From Modestobacter muralis (GTDB lineage Bacteria; Actinomycetota; Actinomycetes; Mycobacteriales; Geodermatophilaceae), in assembly GCF_010682105.1 (NCBI RefSeq), contig NZ_JAAGWH010000041.1, positions 1-64,000 of the forward strand: 64,000 nucleotides of DNA, written 5' to 3'. The position numbers and the translations under genes were made by a program. Each line of letters opens with the position of its first letter. The stretch's first letter is position 1. Below are positions 36,239 to 44,831 of this stretch, piece after piece. The notes under the pieces are model-generated. The model made no database searches, was not told where the DNA came from, and was given only the letters and a program-made list of their open reading frames with translations.

Positions 36239-36357
36239 GCGTGTCCTCCTCCGCCCGCCGGACGGCAGTGGTCCTGCCTCCCGCACGGGTCGTCACCGGG
36301 TGCAACGAACGGGACGGCGATCGTGCTCCCGCCGTCCGCTGCCGGCGTACCGGCGGG

Positions 36358-37956
36358 TCAGGCCGCCGACCGACGACGCCGGAGCACCGCAGCGAGGACG
36401 GCGCCCAGGCCCAGCGCGGTGAGCAGCCACTCCGGGGTGGCCCCCAGGCGCTCGGCGACCGTGCGCTGGTCCCGCTGGGCGATCGGCTCGACGAAGGTGT
36501 CGGCGGTGTAGAGCGTCGACTCGTGCACGACGGTGCCGTCCGGCGCCACGATCGCGCTGATCCCGCTGGTGGCCGCGACGACCACGGTGCGCCCGAACTC
36601 CACCGCGCGCAGCCGGCTCATGGCCAGCTGCTGGACGCTCTCGTCGGTGTACCCGAAGGTGGCGTTGTTGGTCTGCACGACGAGCATCCCGGCGCCGGCG
36701 TCGACGACGTCGGACACCAGCCCGTCGTAGGCCACCTCGAAGCAGATGACGTCACCGACCCGCGCGCCGCCGACGTCCAGCGTGCCGACCCCGGTGCCCT
36801 GGGTGAAGTCCCGGCGCACCAGGTCCACCTTCTCGCTGAAGAAGCGGAAGAAGGGGCGGTAGGGCACGTACTCGGCCAGCGGTACCGGGTGCCGCTTGAC
36901 GTAGGTGTCGCCCGGCCCGGTGACCGGGTCCCACACGATGCCGGTGTTGGACAGCTTCTCGCCCGGGCCCTCGACCACCGCGCCGACCAGGACGGGGACG
37001 CCGATGGCGCGGGCGGCCCGGCTGATCACCCCGGCGGCGTCGGCGTTGCGGTAGGGGTCGATGTCGGAGCTGTTCTCCGGCCAGATGACCAGGTCGGGCT
37101 GGGCGGCCTCGCCGCGGGCGACGGCGTCGGCCAGGGCCAGGGTCTGGCCGGCGTGGTTGTCCAGCACGGCGCGGCGCTGGGCGTTGAAGTCCAGCCCGGC
37201 GCGGGGCACGTTGCCCTGGATCACCGCGACGGTGCGGGTCGGGCCGCCCTCGGTCAGCGAGGAGCCGGCCAGCGGCAGTCCGGCCAGCACCCCGACCAGC
37301 GGGACGGCGAGGACGCCGACCAGGGCCAGCACCGCCGCCCGCCGTCCCGGTCGGCGGCGGACCACGGCGAGGACGCCGGCGGCCAGCAGCGTGCCGGTGA
37401 GGGCGACGGCGAGGCTGACCAGCGGGACGCCGCCGTACGCGGCGAAGGCGGTGAAGGGGCCCTCGGCCTGGCTGAAGCCCAGCCGCCCCCAGGGGAACCC
37501 GCCGAACGGCGCCCGGCCACGCAGTGCCTCGTCGGCCACCCACAGCGCGGCGGCCCACAGCGGCCAGCCCGGCAGCCGGGACACCGCGGCCGCGGCCCCA
37601 CCGAGCAGGGCGAAGTACAGCGCCTCGAACACCGCCAGCGCCAGCCAGGGGAAGGCGCCGACGTAGATGCCGGTCCAGGACAGCAGCGGCAGCATGAACA
37701 CCAGGCCGAGGACCAGCCCCAGCCAGGCACCGCCGCGCACCCGCTGCCCGCGGACGGCCAGGGCCAGCGCCGCCGGGCCGAGCACGGCCAGCAGGGACAG
37801 GTCGTGCCCGGGGAAGGCGAGGAACAGCGCGAGTCCACCGGCGGCGGCCAGGACGGTCCGCCAGGGCCACCGCACCCGGGAGCGCCGCCGCTGCTGCTCC
37901 GCCGGGACGCCGGGCGTGCCCGCGTCGACCGGGCCGGCCGAGACCGCTGACGCCAC
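36358..37956 (-). CDS. lnt: Apolipoprotein N-acyltransferase
   Basis: 532 residues. Adds the third acyl chain to the N-terminal Cys of lipoproteins at the outer face of the cytoplasmic membrane. About six N-terminal helices (residues 35-220) then a C-N hydrolase (nitrilase) domain. The catalytic triad is visible: Glu in VIWPENSSDIDPYR, Lys in YVKRHPVPLAEYVPYR, Cys in VGDVICFEVAYDGL. A final helix (LLTALGLGAVLAAVLRRRR) anchors the C-terminus. GTG 37956 has a strong AGGAGGTGGGC ribosome site. No polyprenol-mannosyltransferase fusion (as in M. tuberculosis Ppm1) is seen. Confidence 0.95.
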   Translation of the reverse strand: MASAVSAGPVDAGTPGVPAEQQRRRSRVRWPWRTVLAAAGGLALFLAFPGHDLSLLAVLGPAALALAVRGQRVRGGAWLGLVLGLVFMLPLLSWTGIYVGAFPWLALAVFEALYFALLGGAAAAVSRLPGWPLWAAALWVADEALRGRAPFGGFPWGRLGFSQAEGPFTAFAAYGGVPLVSLAVALTGTLLAAGVLAVVRRRPGRRAAVLALVGVLAVPLVGVLAGLPLAGSSLTEGGPTRTVAVIQGNVPRAGLDFNAQRRAVLDNHAGQTLALADAVARGEAAQPDLVIWPENSSDIDPYRNADAAGVISRAARAIGVPVLVGAVVEGPGEKLSNTGIVWDPVTGPGDTYVKRHPVPLAEYVPYRPFFRFFSEKVDLVRRDFTQGTGVGTLDVGGARVGDVICFEVAYDGLVSDVVDAGAGMLVVQTNNATFGYTDESVQQLAMSRLRAVEFGRTVVVAATSGISAIVAPDGTVVHESTLYTADTFVEPIAQRDQRTVAERLGATPEWLLTALGLGAVLAAVLRRRRSAA

Positions 37957-38042
37957 GCCCACCTCCTGCTCGTCTGGTCCGGTCCGCGCTCGGACCGGCC
38001 GCCGACCATCATCCCACCCGCTGCGCCGTCCCCGGCCGACGT

Positions 38043-38081
38043 CCCGCCGTGGGTGCGGCGGGCCGGTGCACCCACGGCGGG
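38043..38081. terminator. Hairpin between amidohydrolase and lnt genes
   Basis: 13-bp stem CCCGCCGTGGGTG / CACCCACGGCGGG with a 13-base loop, 25 bases past the amidohydrolase stop (which reads leftwards) and upstream of lnt. Confidence 0.65.
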
Positions 38082-38105
38082 GCCGGCGGGCGCCCGGCGG
38101 CGGGC

Positions 38106-39623
38106 TCAGGCGCCGGGCAACAGCGGCTCGCCGGCCACCAGGAGGTGTCGGCAGACCGGCCTGGCCCGCTCGGCCAGCACGGCCGACAGGGTGGACCCGG
38201 TGGACCACAGGGCCAGGTCGGCGGGGGCGCCGACGGCCAGCGGGCCCTCCGGGTGCTCGGACCGCGCGGCCGCCCACCCGCCGTGGGTGGCGGCGTCGAA
38301 GGCGTCGAAGGGCCGCATGCCCGAGCTGCGCGTGGTGTGGTCGACCGCGGCGTGCACCCCGCCCCAGGGGTCCAGCGGGGTCACCGGGGCGTCGCTGCCG
38401 AGCGCGACGGTCACGTCGGCGTCGACGAGGTCGGCCAGCGGGTTGACCCCGGCCGCCCGGTCGGCCCCCAACCGCTCGGCGTACATCCGGGACGGCCCAC
38501 CCCAGGTGGCGTCGAACGCCGGCTGGACGCTGGCGACCATGCCGAACCGGCGCATCCGGTCGATGGCGGCGTCGCCGACCATCTCCACGTGCTCCAGCCG
38601 GTGCCGGCAGGCCCGGACGGCGTCGCGCCCCAGCTCCTCGACCACCGCGGCGACGGCGTCCAGCACCTGGTCGACGGCGGCGTCGCCGATGCAGTGGAAG
38701 CCGGCCTGCAGCCCCGCGGCGGTGCACGCCCGGACGTGCTCGACCAGTGACCCCAGCTCGAACCGCAGCGACCCGGAGGTCTCCGGCCGGTCGGTGTAGG
38801 GCTGCGACAGCGCCGCGGTGTGCGAGCCCAGGGCACCGTCGCAGAACAGGTCACCACCGGCACCGGTCAGCCCGAGCTCCCGGACGACATCGAGCCCGCC
38901 CCGCTCGGACAGCTCGCCCCAGTAGCCGACCACCCGCGGGCCCGGGGTCCCGGCGACCAGCTCGAGCAGCTCGGCGAGGTCGGTGGCGCTGGAGACCTCG
39001 GGGCCGGCCATCTCGTGCACCGTGCCGATGCCCAGGGCGGCCGCGGCGGCCAGGGCGGCGCGCTGGGCGCTGCGGCGCTGGTCGGCCGGCACCGAGCCGT
39101 AGGCGGCGTTGCGGGCGGCGGAGTGGGCGTCCAGCCGCAGCCGCCCGTCCGGGCTGTACCCGGCCAACTGGGTGATGCCGGGGACCCGGTCCAGCAGGGC
39201 AGTGGAGACCGTCGCCGAGTGGACGTCGACCCGGGCCAGGTAGGCCGGCCGGTCCCCGACCACGGCGTCGAGGTCGGCGCGGGTCAGCCCGCGGCCCTCG
39301 GGCCAGTCGGTCTCGTCCCAGCCGGTGCCCAGCACGGTGCCGGTGGGTGCGGCCGCAGTCTGCCGGGCGAGCAGCGCGACGGCGTCCCGCAGGCTGGCCG
39401 CGGCGTGCAGGTCCAGACCGGTCAGCGCGAGGCCGGTGGCGGTGGCGTGCACGTGGGCGTCGACGAACGCCGGGGTCAGCAGCGCACCGGCGCCGTCGAG
39501 GACCCGGTCGGCGGCCGGGGCGTCGGCGGCATCACCCAGCCAGCTGATCCGCCCCGCCTCGACGTGCACCGCCCGGCCGGGACGGTCCCCGACCGTGACG
39601 TCGGTGACGAGCAGCCCGCTCAC
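38106..39623 (-). CDS. YtcJ-like metal-dependent amidohydrolase
   Basis: 505 residues, amidohydrolase superfamily (Amidohydro_3). Metal ligand motif FVDAHVHATATGLAL near residue 50; large barrel with GTGWDETDWPEGRGL, YLARVDVHSATVST, GGDLFCDGALGSHTAALSQPY; His ligands in AGFHCIGDAAVDQVL and HRLEHVEMV; Asp in VALGSDAPVTPLDPWGG. Members hydrolyse amides or esters of varied small molecules; substrate unknown. GTG 39623 overlaps the upstream kdd stop by four bases, so both are made from one transcript. Confidence 0.9.
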   Translation of the reverse strand: MSGLLVTDVTVGDRPGRAVHVEAGRISWLGDAADAPAADRVLDGAGALLTPAFVDAHVHATATGLALTGLDLHAAASLRDAVALLARQTAAAPTGTVLGTGWDETDWPEGRGLTRADLDAVVGDRPAYLARVDVHSATVSTALLDRVPGITQLAGYSPDGRLRLDAHSAARNAAYGSVPADQRRSAQRAALAAAAALGIGTVHEMAGPEVSSATDLAELLELVAGTPGPRVVGYWGELSERGGLDVVRELGLTGAGGDLFCDGALGSHTAALSQPYTDRPETSGSLRFELGSLVEHVRACTAAGLQAGFHCIGDAAVDQVLDAVAAVVEELGRDAVRACRHRLEHVEMVGDAAIDRMRRFGMVASVQPAFDATWGGPSRMYAERLGADRAAGVNPLADLVDADVTVALGSDAPVTPLDPWGGVHAAVDHTTRSSGMRPFDAFDAATHGGWAAARSEHPEGPLAVGAPADLALWSTGSTLSAVLAERARPVCRHLLVAGEPLLPGA

Positions 39624-40639
39624 CGCGCCACCCGCGCGTCGACCATCGCCTGCACGCCCGGCGTCCGCCGGTACAGGTCCAGGGCCAGGGCCGCGTGCCC
39701 CGGCGTGTAGCCGTTGCCCACCAGCATCGTCACGTCCGTCGCCATCCCCTCGGCTGCTCCGGCCGCTGCCTGGCTGGCGGGAGCCGGGGAGAAGAAGACC
39801 ACGGTGCCCCCGTCGGCCGTCGTGAGCACCGCGGCCTGCTCCGCCCCGGGGGCGTCGACGCAGACGACGGTGACGTCGACCGGCTCCCCGACCGCGGCGG
39901 CGACGGCCAGCGGGTCGCTGGTGTCGGCCACCACGACGAGGTCGGCGAGCCGGGCCGCGCGCAGCTCGGCGGCGTCGGCCTCGGTGGCCACCACGCCCAC
40001 CAGCCGCCCGGCGCGGGCGTCCCGGGCAGCGGCCAGGCTCAGGCACCCCGAGCGGCCGGCGGCACCCAGGACGGCGACGGAGGGTCGGTGACCCGACCGG
40101 TGGACGGCGCGCTCGGTGGCCGCCGGGGCGCCGCAGACCTCCAGCACCGCCAACGCCGTCTCCTGGGGCAGGTCCTCCGGGAGGACGGCGGCGACGGAGC
40201 GGGCGAAGAGCACCGCGGTCCCCGTCGTGGGCACGTGCCGGCTGGCGCCGTCCCAGGAGGCCAGGCCGTCGGTGACCCGCAGCGGCACCCCGGTCAGCGG
40301 GACCAGTGTGACCACCCGCTGACCGGCGTGCAGGCCCAGCGGGGAGTCCAGGCCGGCCTCGTCCACGACGCCGATGACCATGCCGCGGGGGCCGACGTCG
40401 AGCTTGCCGTCACGCTCGATGCCGGCCAGGACGGCGGCTCGCACCGCGTCGCCGTCGGCACCGTGCTCCGTGGGGTCCCAGGTCGCGGCGTCGAGGTCGA
40501 TGCGGTGCACGTCGACGCGCACCTCGTCCGGGGCGAGCCGGGGGTCGGCGTCCAGCCGCCGGGCCGCCGCGGGGAGCACCCCGACCGGGTCGAGCGCCCG
40601 GTGCACACCCAGGCTGCGGTGCAGCACGCTGTCGAGCAC
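39620..40639 (-). CDS. kdd: L-erythro-3,5-diaminohexanoate dehydrogenase
   Basis: 339 residues. Family resemblance to Kdd of lysine fermentation, which oxidatively deaminates 3,5-diaminohexanoate to 5-amino-3-oxohexanoate with NAD(P)+. Landmarks: GLDSPLGLHAGQRVVTLVPLTGVPLRVTDG near residues 128-158, Rossmann SVAVLGAAGRSGCLSLAAAR near 205, and NGYTPGHAALALDLYRRTP near the C-terminus. None of the partner genes (kamA, kamD/E, kce, kal) are in this window, so the real substrate may be another beta-amino acid. Start GTG 40639 after GGAGGGACT. Confidence 0.85.
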   Translation of the reverse strand: MLDSVLHRSLGVHRALDPVGVLPAAARRLDADPRLAPDEVRVDVHRIDLDAATWDPTEHGADGDAVRAAVLAGIERDGKLDVGPRGMVIGVVDEAGLDSPLGLHAGQRVVTLVPLTGVPLRVTDGLASWDGASRHVPTTGTAVLFARSVAAVLPEDLPQETALAVLEVCGAPAATERAVHRSGHRPSVAVLGAAGRSGCLSLAAARDARAGRLVGVVATEADAAELRAARLADLVVVADTSDPLAVAAAVGEPVDVTVVCVDAPGAEQAAVLTTADGGTVVFFSPAPASQAAAGAAEGMATDVTMLVGNGYTPGHAALALDLYRRTPGVQAMVDARVAR

Positions 40640-40733
40640 GTGGAGTCCCTCCGTCGTCCCGGACCCGCGCCCGGGGTGCCCATCGTCCCCGAGTGCGCGT
40701 TTCCCCGCGGCCGGACGGCGGTAGCTCTCCCCG

Positions 40734-41246
40734 GTGGAGCTGCTGTGCACCGACCGGCTGCGCCTGCGGGCCTGGACCACCGCGCCCGCCGACCTCGCGC
40801 GGCTGGCCGACGTCTACAGCCGCGACGAGGTGACCCGCTGGCTGGGTGGGCCGCCCACCGTCTCCCCCGCCGAGCTGGTCGAGCGCTGGCGGCTGGTGCA
40901 CGAGCTGAACCCGGTGCACGGCTGCTGGGCGGTCGACCGGCTCGACGGCGGGCCACCGGCGGGCACGATGCTGCTCAAGCCGCTGCCCAACGGCGTCGGT
41001 GAGGTCGAGGTCGGCTGGCACCTGCACCCGGACAGCTGGGGCAACGGCTACGCCACCGAGGCCGCGCGGGCGGTCGTCGAGCGGGCCTTCGACGAGGGGC
41101 TGCTGGAGGTCTACGCCGTCGTCCGGCCGGGCAACGAGCCCTCACTGGCGGTGTGCCGGCGGCTGGGGATGCAGCCGCTGGGCCGTACCTCCCACTGGTA
41201 CGGCACGGAGCTGGAGTCCTTCCGGCTCGAGGCGCCGGCGGTCTGA
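40734..41246 (+). CDS. GNAT family acetyltransferase (RimJ/RimL-like)
   Basis: 170 residues. TDRLRLRAWTTAPADLARLADVYSRDEVTRWLGG at the start, VEVGWHLHPDSWGNGYATEAARAVVERAFDEG (acetyl-CoA loop W-G-N-G-Y-A) near residue 90, and VRPGNEPSLAVCRRLGMQPLG near 126. This is the RimJ/RimL/Acetyltransf_3 form that acetylates N-termini or small amines. GTG 40734, divergent from kdd with a 94-base gap. Confidence 0.9.
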   Translation: MELLCTDRLRLRAWTTAPADLARLADVYSRDEVTRWLGGPPTVSPAELVERWRLVHELNPVHGCWAVDRLDGGPPAGTMLLKPLPNGVGEVEVGWHLHPDSWGNGYATEAARAVVERAFDEGLLEVYAVVRPGNEPSLAVCRRLGMQPLGRTSHWYGTELESFRLEAPAV

Positions 41247-41262
41247 GGGCGGAGGGGGCGGC

Positions 41263-42699
41263 GTGGACTGGGCAGTGGACCCCGGCGCCTGGGCCGGCCG
41301 GCTGGTGTTCACCCGCGGCCTGGCACTGGTGTACCTGCTGGCCTTCGTCGCCGCGCTCCGGCAGGCACCGGCGCTGATCGGCGCGCACGGGCTCACCCCC
41401 GTGCCCCGGTTCCTCCGCGCCACGTCGTGGCGGACCGCCCCCAGCCTGTTCCGGCTGCGCTTCTCCGACCGGCTGCTGGGCGCGGTCTGCTGGACCGGCA
41501 TCGTGCTGTCGGCCGCGGCGCTCGTCGGGGTCGCCGACCGGCTGCCGATCGCCGGGTGGATGGCGCTGTGGGCGGTCCTCTGGGCGCTCTACCTGTCCCT
41601 CGTCAACGTCGGGCAGATCTGGTACGGCTTCGGCTGGGAGTCGCTGCTGGTCGAGGCCGGGTTCCTCGCCGTCTTCCTGGGGCCGGCGCACGTCGGGCCG
41701 CCGCTGCTGGGCCTGTGGCTGGTGCGCTGGCTGCTGTTCCGGCTCGAGTTCGGCGCCGGGCTGATCAAGATGCGCGGCGACCGGTGCTGGCGGGACCTGA
41801 CGTGTCTGGCCTACCACCACGAGACCCAGCCGATGCCCAACCCGCTGAGCTGGTGGTTCCACCGGCTCAGCCCGCGGCTGCACCGGGTGGAGACGCTGGC
41901 CAACCACGTCACCCAGCTGGTGGTCGTGTGGGGCCTGCTGCTGCCCCAGCCGATCTGCGGGATCGCGGCCGCCGTCATGGTGGTGACCCAGGGCTACCTG
42001 CTGATCAGCGGCAACTTCGCCTGGCTCAACGCCCTCGCCCTGGTGCTGGGGCTGGCGCTGCTCGACGGGCGGTGGCTGGCCGCTGTGCTGCCGGTCGAGC
42101 GGCCCGCGGAGCTGAGCTCGCCCACGTGGTTCAGCGTGCTCGGCCTCGTGGTGGCTGCCGGCGTGGCGGTGCTGAGCATCGGCCCCGTGCGCAACATGCT
42201 CTCGCCCCGGCAGCAGATGAACACCAGCTTCGACCCGTTCCGGCTGGTCAACAGCTACGGGGCGTTCGGGTCGGTCACCAAGGTGCGCCGTGAGCTGCTC
42301 GTCGAGGCCACCGACTCCCTCGGACCGGACGCCGAGTGGCGGGAGTACGAGTTCCGCGGCAAGCCCGGCGACGTGCACCGCCGCCCGCCCCAGTGGGCGC
42401 CCTACCACCTGCGGCTGGACTGGCTGATGTGGTTCGTGGCGCTCTCACCGGCCTACGGCCGCGCGTGGCTGGTGCCCTTCCTGCGCACGCTGCTGGAGGC
42501 CGACCCCGCCACGTTGCGGCTCTTGCGGTCCGCGCCGTTCGGTGCCGCGCGCCCGGCCGCCGTCCGGGTGCTGCTGTACCGCTACCGGTTCACCACCCGC
42601 GCCGAGCGGCGGGCGACCGGCGCCTTCTGGCACCGCACCTACGAGCGGGAGCTGGTCGGCCCGCTCACCTCTGACGACGTCGCCCAGCGGGTGCGCTGA
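41263..42699 (+). CDS. Lipase maturation factor family membrane protein
   Basis: 478 residues with about seven to eight helices. The hallmark block of the LMF family is LEFGAGLIKMRGDRCWRDLTCLAYHHETQPMPNPLSWWFH near residues 157-198, preceded by NVGQIWYGFGWESLLVEAGFLAVFLGP, and followed by a soluble domain with FRLVNSYGAFGSVTKVRRELLVEATDS and QWAPYHLRLDWLMWFVALSP. The family helps fold lipases in animals; bacterial role is unknown. GTG 41263 follows GGAGGGGGC; likely co-transcribed with the GNAT gene 16 bases upstream. Confidence 0.92.
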   Translation: MDWAVDPGAWAGRLVFTRGLALVYLLAFVAALRQAPALIGAHGLTPVPRFLRATSWRTAPSLFRLRFSDRLLGAVCWTGIVLSAAALVGVADRLPIAGWMALWAVLWALYLSLVNVGQIWYGFGWESLLVEAGFLAVFLGPAHVGPPLLGLWLVRWLLFRLEFGAGLIKMRGDRCWRDLTCLAYHHETQPMPNPLSWWFHRLSPRLHRVETLANHVTQLVVVWGLLLPQPICGIAAAVMVVTQGYLLISGNFAWLNALALVLGLALLDGRWLAAVLPVERPAELSSPTWFSVLGLVVAAGVAVLSIGPVRNMLSPRQQMNTSFDPFRLVNSYGAFGSVTKVRRELLVEATDSLGPDAEWREYEFRGKPGDVHRRPPQWAPYHLRLDWLMWFVALSPAYGRAWLVPFLRTLLEADPATLRLLRSAPFGAARPAAVRVLLYRYRFTTRAERRATGAFWHRTYERELVGPLTSDDVAQRVR

Positions 42700-42706
42700 G
42701 CGCCCC

Positions 42707-43567
42707 TCACCGGCGGGGCAGACGTGCCCGGAGCCGGGCCAGCCGTCCCGTCTTCGGCACGACGACCTTGTGGCCGGCGGCGTTCCGGTCGTCCAGCACG
42801 GCGGCCACCTCGGGGGTCGGGGCGGTGCCTCCCAGGTGGGCGGGCAGCCACCAGCGGTCGTCGTCCCCGGCGGGCTGGTCCGGGTAGGTGCGCTGCGCCT
42901 CCTCGACGAGGGCCTCGATCGCCGCCTTGGTGCGGCGGAGCAGCGCTTGCACCTTCTCCCCCGGCTCGGGCACCAGCGGCTCACCGATGATCACGGTGAC
43001 CGGGACGTTGCGGCGGAACCTGACCTTCTGTCGCTTGGTGGCGATCCGCTGACCGCCCCAGACGGCGGCGGGCAGGATCGGTACCCCGGCGTCGACGGCC
43101 ATGCGGGCGGCGCCGGCCTTGAGCTGCTTGACGACGAACGAGCTGCTGATCGTGGCCTCGGGGAAGACCCCGATGACGTGGCCGTCCTTGAGCGACGTCA
43201 CGGCCGCCTCGAAGGCGGCGGTGCCGGCGGAGCGGTCGACCGGGATGTGCTGCATGGCGCGCATGAACGGGCCGGAGAACCAGTGGCCGAACACCGAGGC
43301 CTTCGCCATGAAGCGGACCAGCCGGTGCTGCGGCAGGGCGGCCAGCCCGAGGAAGGTGAAGTCCAGGAAGCTGACGTGGTTGCTGCAGATGATCGCGCCA
43401 CCGGTGGCGGGCACGTGCTCCTGGCCGCGGACGTCGAACCGGAAGCGGAACAGTCGGAAGACGATCAACGCGAACCGGATGACGAACCGGTACGGACGGT
43501 CCCGCCGGTCCGGGCGGTCACCGAACAGGTCGCGGCGGACGACGTCGCCCCAGCTGGCCGTGTACAT
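42707..43567 (-). CDS. 1-acylglycerol-3-phosphate acyltransferase (PlsC-like)
   Basis: 286 residues. HX4D motif SNHVSFLDFTFLG near residue 63; second block KASVFGHWFSGPFMRAMQHIPVDRSAG; substrate motif VIGVFPEATISSSFVVKQLKAGAARMA (EAT for the usual EGT) near 135; final VPILPAAVWGGQRI. It acylates lysophosphatidate or another glycerolipid. C-terminal 70 residues are a poorly conserved charged tail. The ATG 43567 is followed by normal family sequence; no gene lies upstream for 1.2 kb. Convergent with the LMF gene. Confidence 0.93.
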   Translation of the reverse strand: MYTASWGDVVRRDLFGDRPDRRDRPYRFVIRFALIVFRLFRFRFDVRGQEHVPATGGAIICSNHVSFLDFTFLGLAALPQHRLVRFMAKASVFGHWFSGPFMRAMQHIPVDRSAGTAAFEAAVTSLKDGHVIGVFPEATISSSFVVKQLKAGAARMAVDAGVPILPAAVWGGQRIATKRQKVRFRRNVPVTVIIGEPLVPEPGEKVQALLRRTKAAIEALVEEAQRTYPDQPAGDDDRWWLPAHLGGTAPTPEVAAVLDDRNAAGHKVVVPKTGRLARLRARLPRR

Positions 43568-43672
43568 GACAGCGGACCCTAGCCAACGCCGCAGACAGCC
43601 GTGTCGTGCGTCCTCCTGCGGGCGACCGCCGGCGCCGCTCGGGCTCGCCTGGTGGTCCTCGGCGCTGCGGCG

Positions 43673-43730
43673 CCCGGAGGGTGCCGTACGTCTTTCGTTT
43701 GTGATGCATAAGCTTCGTTGGGGATAACGG
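43673..43730 (+). repeat. Intergenic repeat copy e
   Basis: Core GTTGGGGATAACGG at 43717-43730, preceded 20 bases earlier by GTCTTTC (43690-43696), matching the GTCTTCC word of other copies. Upstream GGAGGGTGCC could be the degenerate outer end. Interior contains AT-rich GTGATGCATAAGCTTC. Confidence 0.7.
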
Positions 43731-44165
43731 AGCACGTGAGTCGTTGTGTGCGAGTGCCGGTGTGCGCGCCCTCGCCGAAGCGGACATCGGCAGGACCGCC
43801 GGCCGTGCGAACCCCCGCGACTCCCGGTGGCCAGCGCCGCTCGGACGGCGCGGCCGTGGACCAGCTGCTGACCCATGGCCGACCCGGTGTCCCGGTGACG
43901 AGGCGGGTCACCGGCGGCCGAGCCCGTCGCTGGCACCGGGTCGGCGACCTGTCCCGACTCGTGCACTGCTGCCGCACACAGGACGAGGGCCTCCTCCTCT
44001 GTCCCGCGCTCAGTCGTCCAGGACGCGGTGTCGTCCGTCAGGACCTGCGCGAGGTCGTGCGTGCCATCCCGCGTGGCCGAGCGGTCGAACAGTGCCCCAC
44101 GCCTCAGGGCCAGCAGCCCCCTTGTCAGCGCGTGTGTCGTCCGCGTTGGCGGTTGGTGTGTTCGT

Positions 44166-44210
44166 TGTCTTCCTGTGAATTGCGGCGAGAGCGTCTGTTG
44201 GGCATAACGG
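44166..44210 (+). repeat. Intergenic repeat copy f (one-base core variant)
   Basis: TGTCTTCC at 44166-44173, 23 bases, then GTTGGGCATAACGG at 44197-44210. One base differs from the common core (C for G at position 7). Confidence 0.7.
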
Positions 44211-44521
44211 GTCAAGAGGATGCGGACGGTCATCGGGGCCGCACCTGCTGATCGCGCACCGGCCGGCGCGAGGGTTGCGCGCTCCGCCTGCGCAGCCCAG
44301 CGGCGGCGCCGTACTGGTGTGACGCTTCTCCGGCAGCCCTCGCCTGCTCCCCGCTCCGGCGATCGCAGCGGTCGGGACAGGCCCCGCTCCCCCGTGCCGG
44401 TCGTCGTCCCGCCAGCCACCGGGACGACCGTCGCCGCGCCGGCATGACCACTCGGCGACCACCCGACGATGGACGGCCCTGAGGCCGGCCCGTTCGCGCG
44501 TCGATCACTCCACGGCAGGGC

Positions 44522-44585
44522 GCCCCTTTCCTCGCTGCTCGGCTCTTCACCTCAGGGCGGCGAGGCGAAAGTTGGGGATAACGGT
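44522..44585 (+). repeat. Intergenic repeat copy g
   Basis: GCCCCTTTCC near 44522, GCTCTTC at 44542-44548, 22 bases, then GTTGGGGATAACGGT at 44571-44585. Confidence 0.7.
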
Positions 44586-44766
44586 CTAGAAGTTGCGGCT
44601 TGGGGCAGTTGCATCTCTCGGTCGCCCCCCGGTCGTGGGCTAAACGGTCAGAGCACCTCCTCTCTCAGCGCTCGGGTGTCGAGCCGAGATCTAGACCCGC
44701 CCATGAGCGCTCTGACGCCGAGCTGGTCAGCCGCTACGGGCCTGGATCGGCGCCTGTGGTGCGACT

Positions 44767-44820
44767 CCCCCGGTGCCGGGTCCGGCGTGCCATGCTGAGT
44801 CGGTAGTTGGGGATAACGGT
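44767..44820 (+). repeat. Intergenic repeat copy h, directly before the recombinase-like gene
   Basis: CCCCCGGTGCC near 44767 and core GTTGGGGATAACGGT at 44806-44820; the middle TCTTCC word is not preserved. The core ends 11 bases before the ATG of the next gene, so this copy also overlaps that gene's promoter/leader. Confidence 0.7.
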
Positions 44821-44831
44821 ATGGTGGGTTC

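Larger units (their letters stand above)
43568..44831. other. 1.26-kb coding-poor block with four tandem repeat copies
   Basis: No convincing gene. Open frames on both strands are short, arginine-rich and without family resemblance. Four copies of the GTTGGGGATAACGG repeat lie here in the same orientation, with cores starting at 43717, 44197, 44571 and 44806, leaving intervals of 480, 374 and 235 bases whose sequences are unrelated to each other. The block ends 12 bases before a gene of tyrosine-recombinase fold. Base composition is a little lower in GC near 43.7 and 44.15 kb than in flanking genes. Confidence 0.65.

Noticed and set aside
43579-44251. Short open frames in the coding-poor block
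   Set aside because: Arg/Thr/Pro-rich, overlapping on both strands, no codon-position bias like neighbours, no domain.
43717-44820. Replication origin with DnaA boxes (TTATCCCCA)
   Set aside because: Copies are hundreds of bases apart, differ from the actinobacterial TTGTCCACA box and occur in other intergenic gaps; dnaA, dnaN or gyrase genes are absent.
43717-44820. True integron attC array
   Set aside because: Only copy f gives GTTRRRY (GTTGGGC); the others end in G, no RYYYAAC partner site is clear and the intervals hold no genes. Kept only as an analogy.
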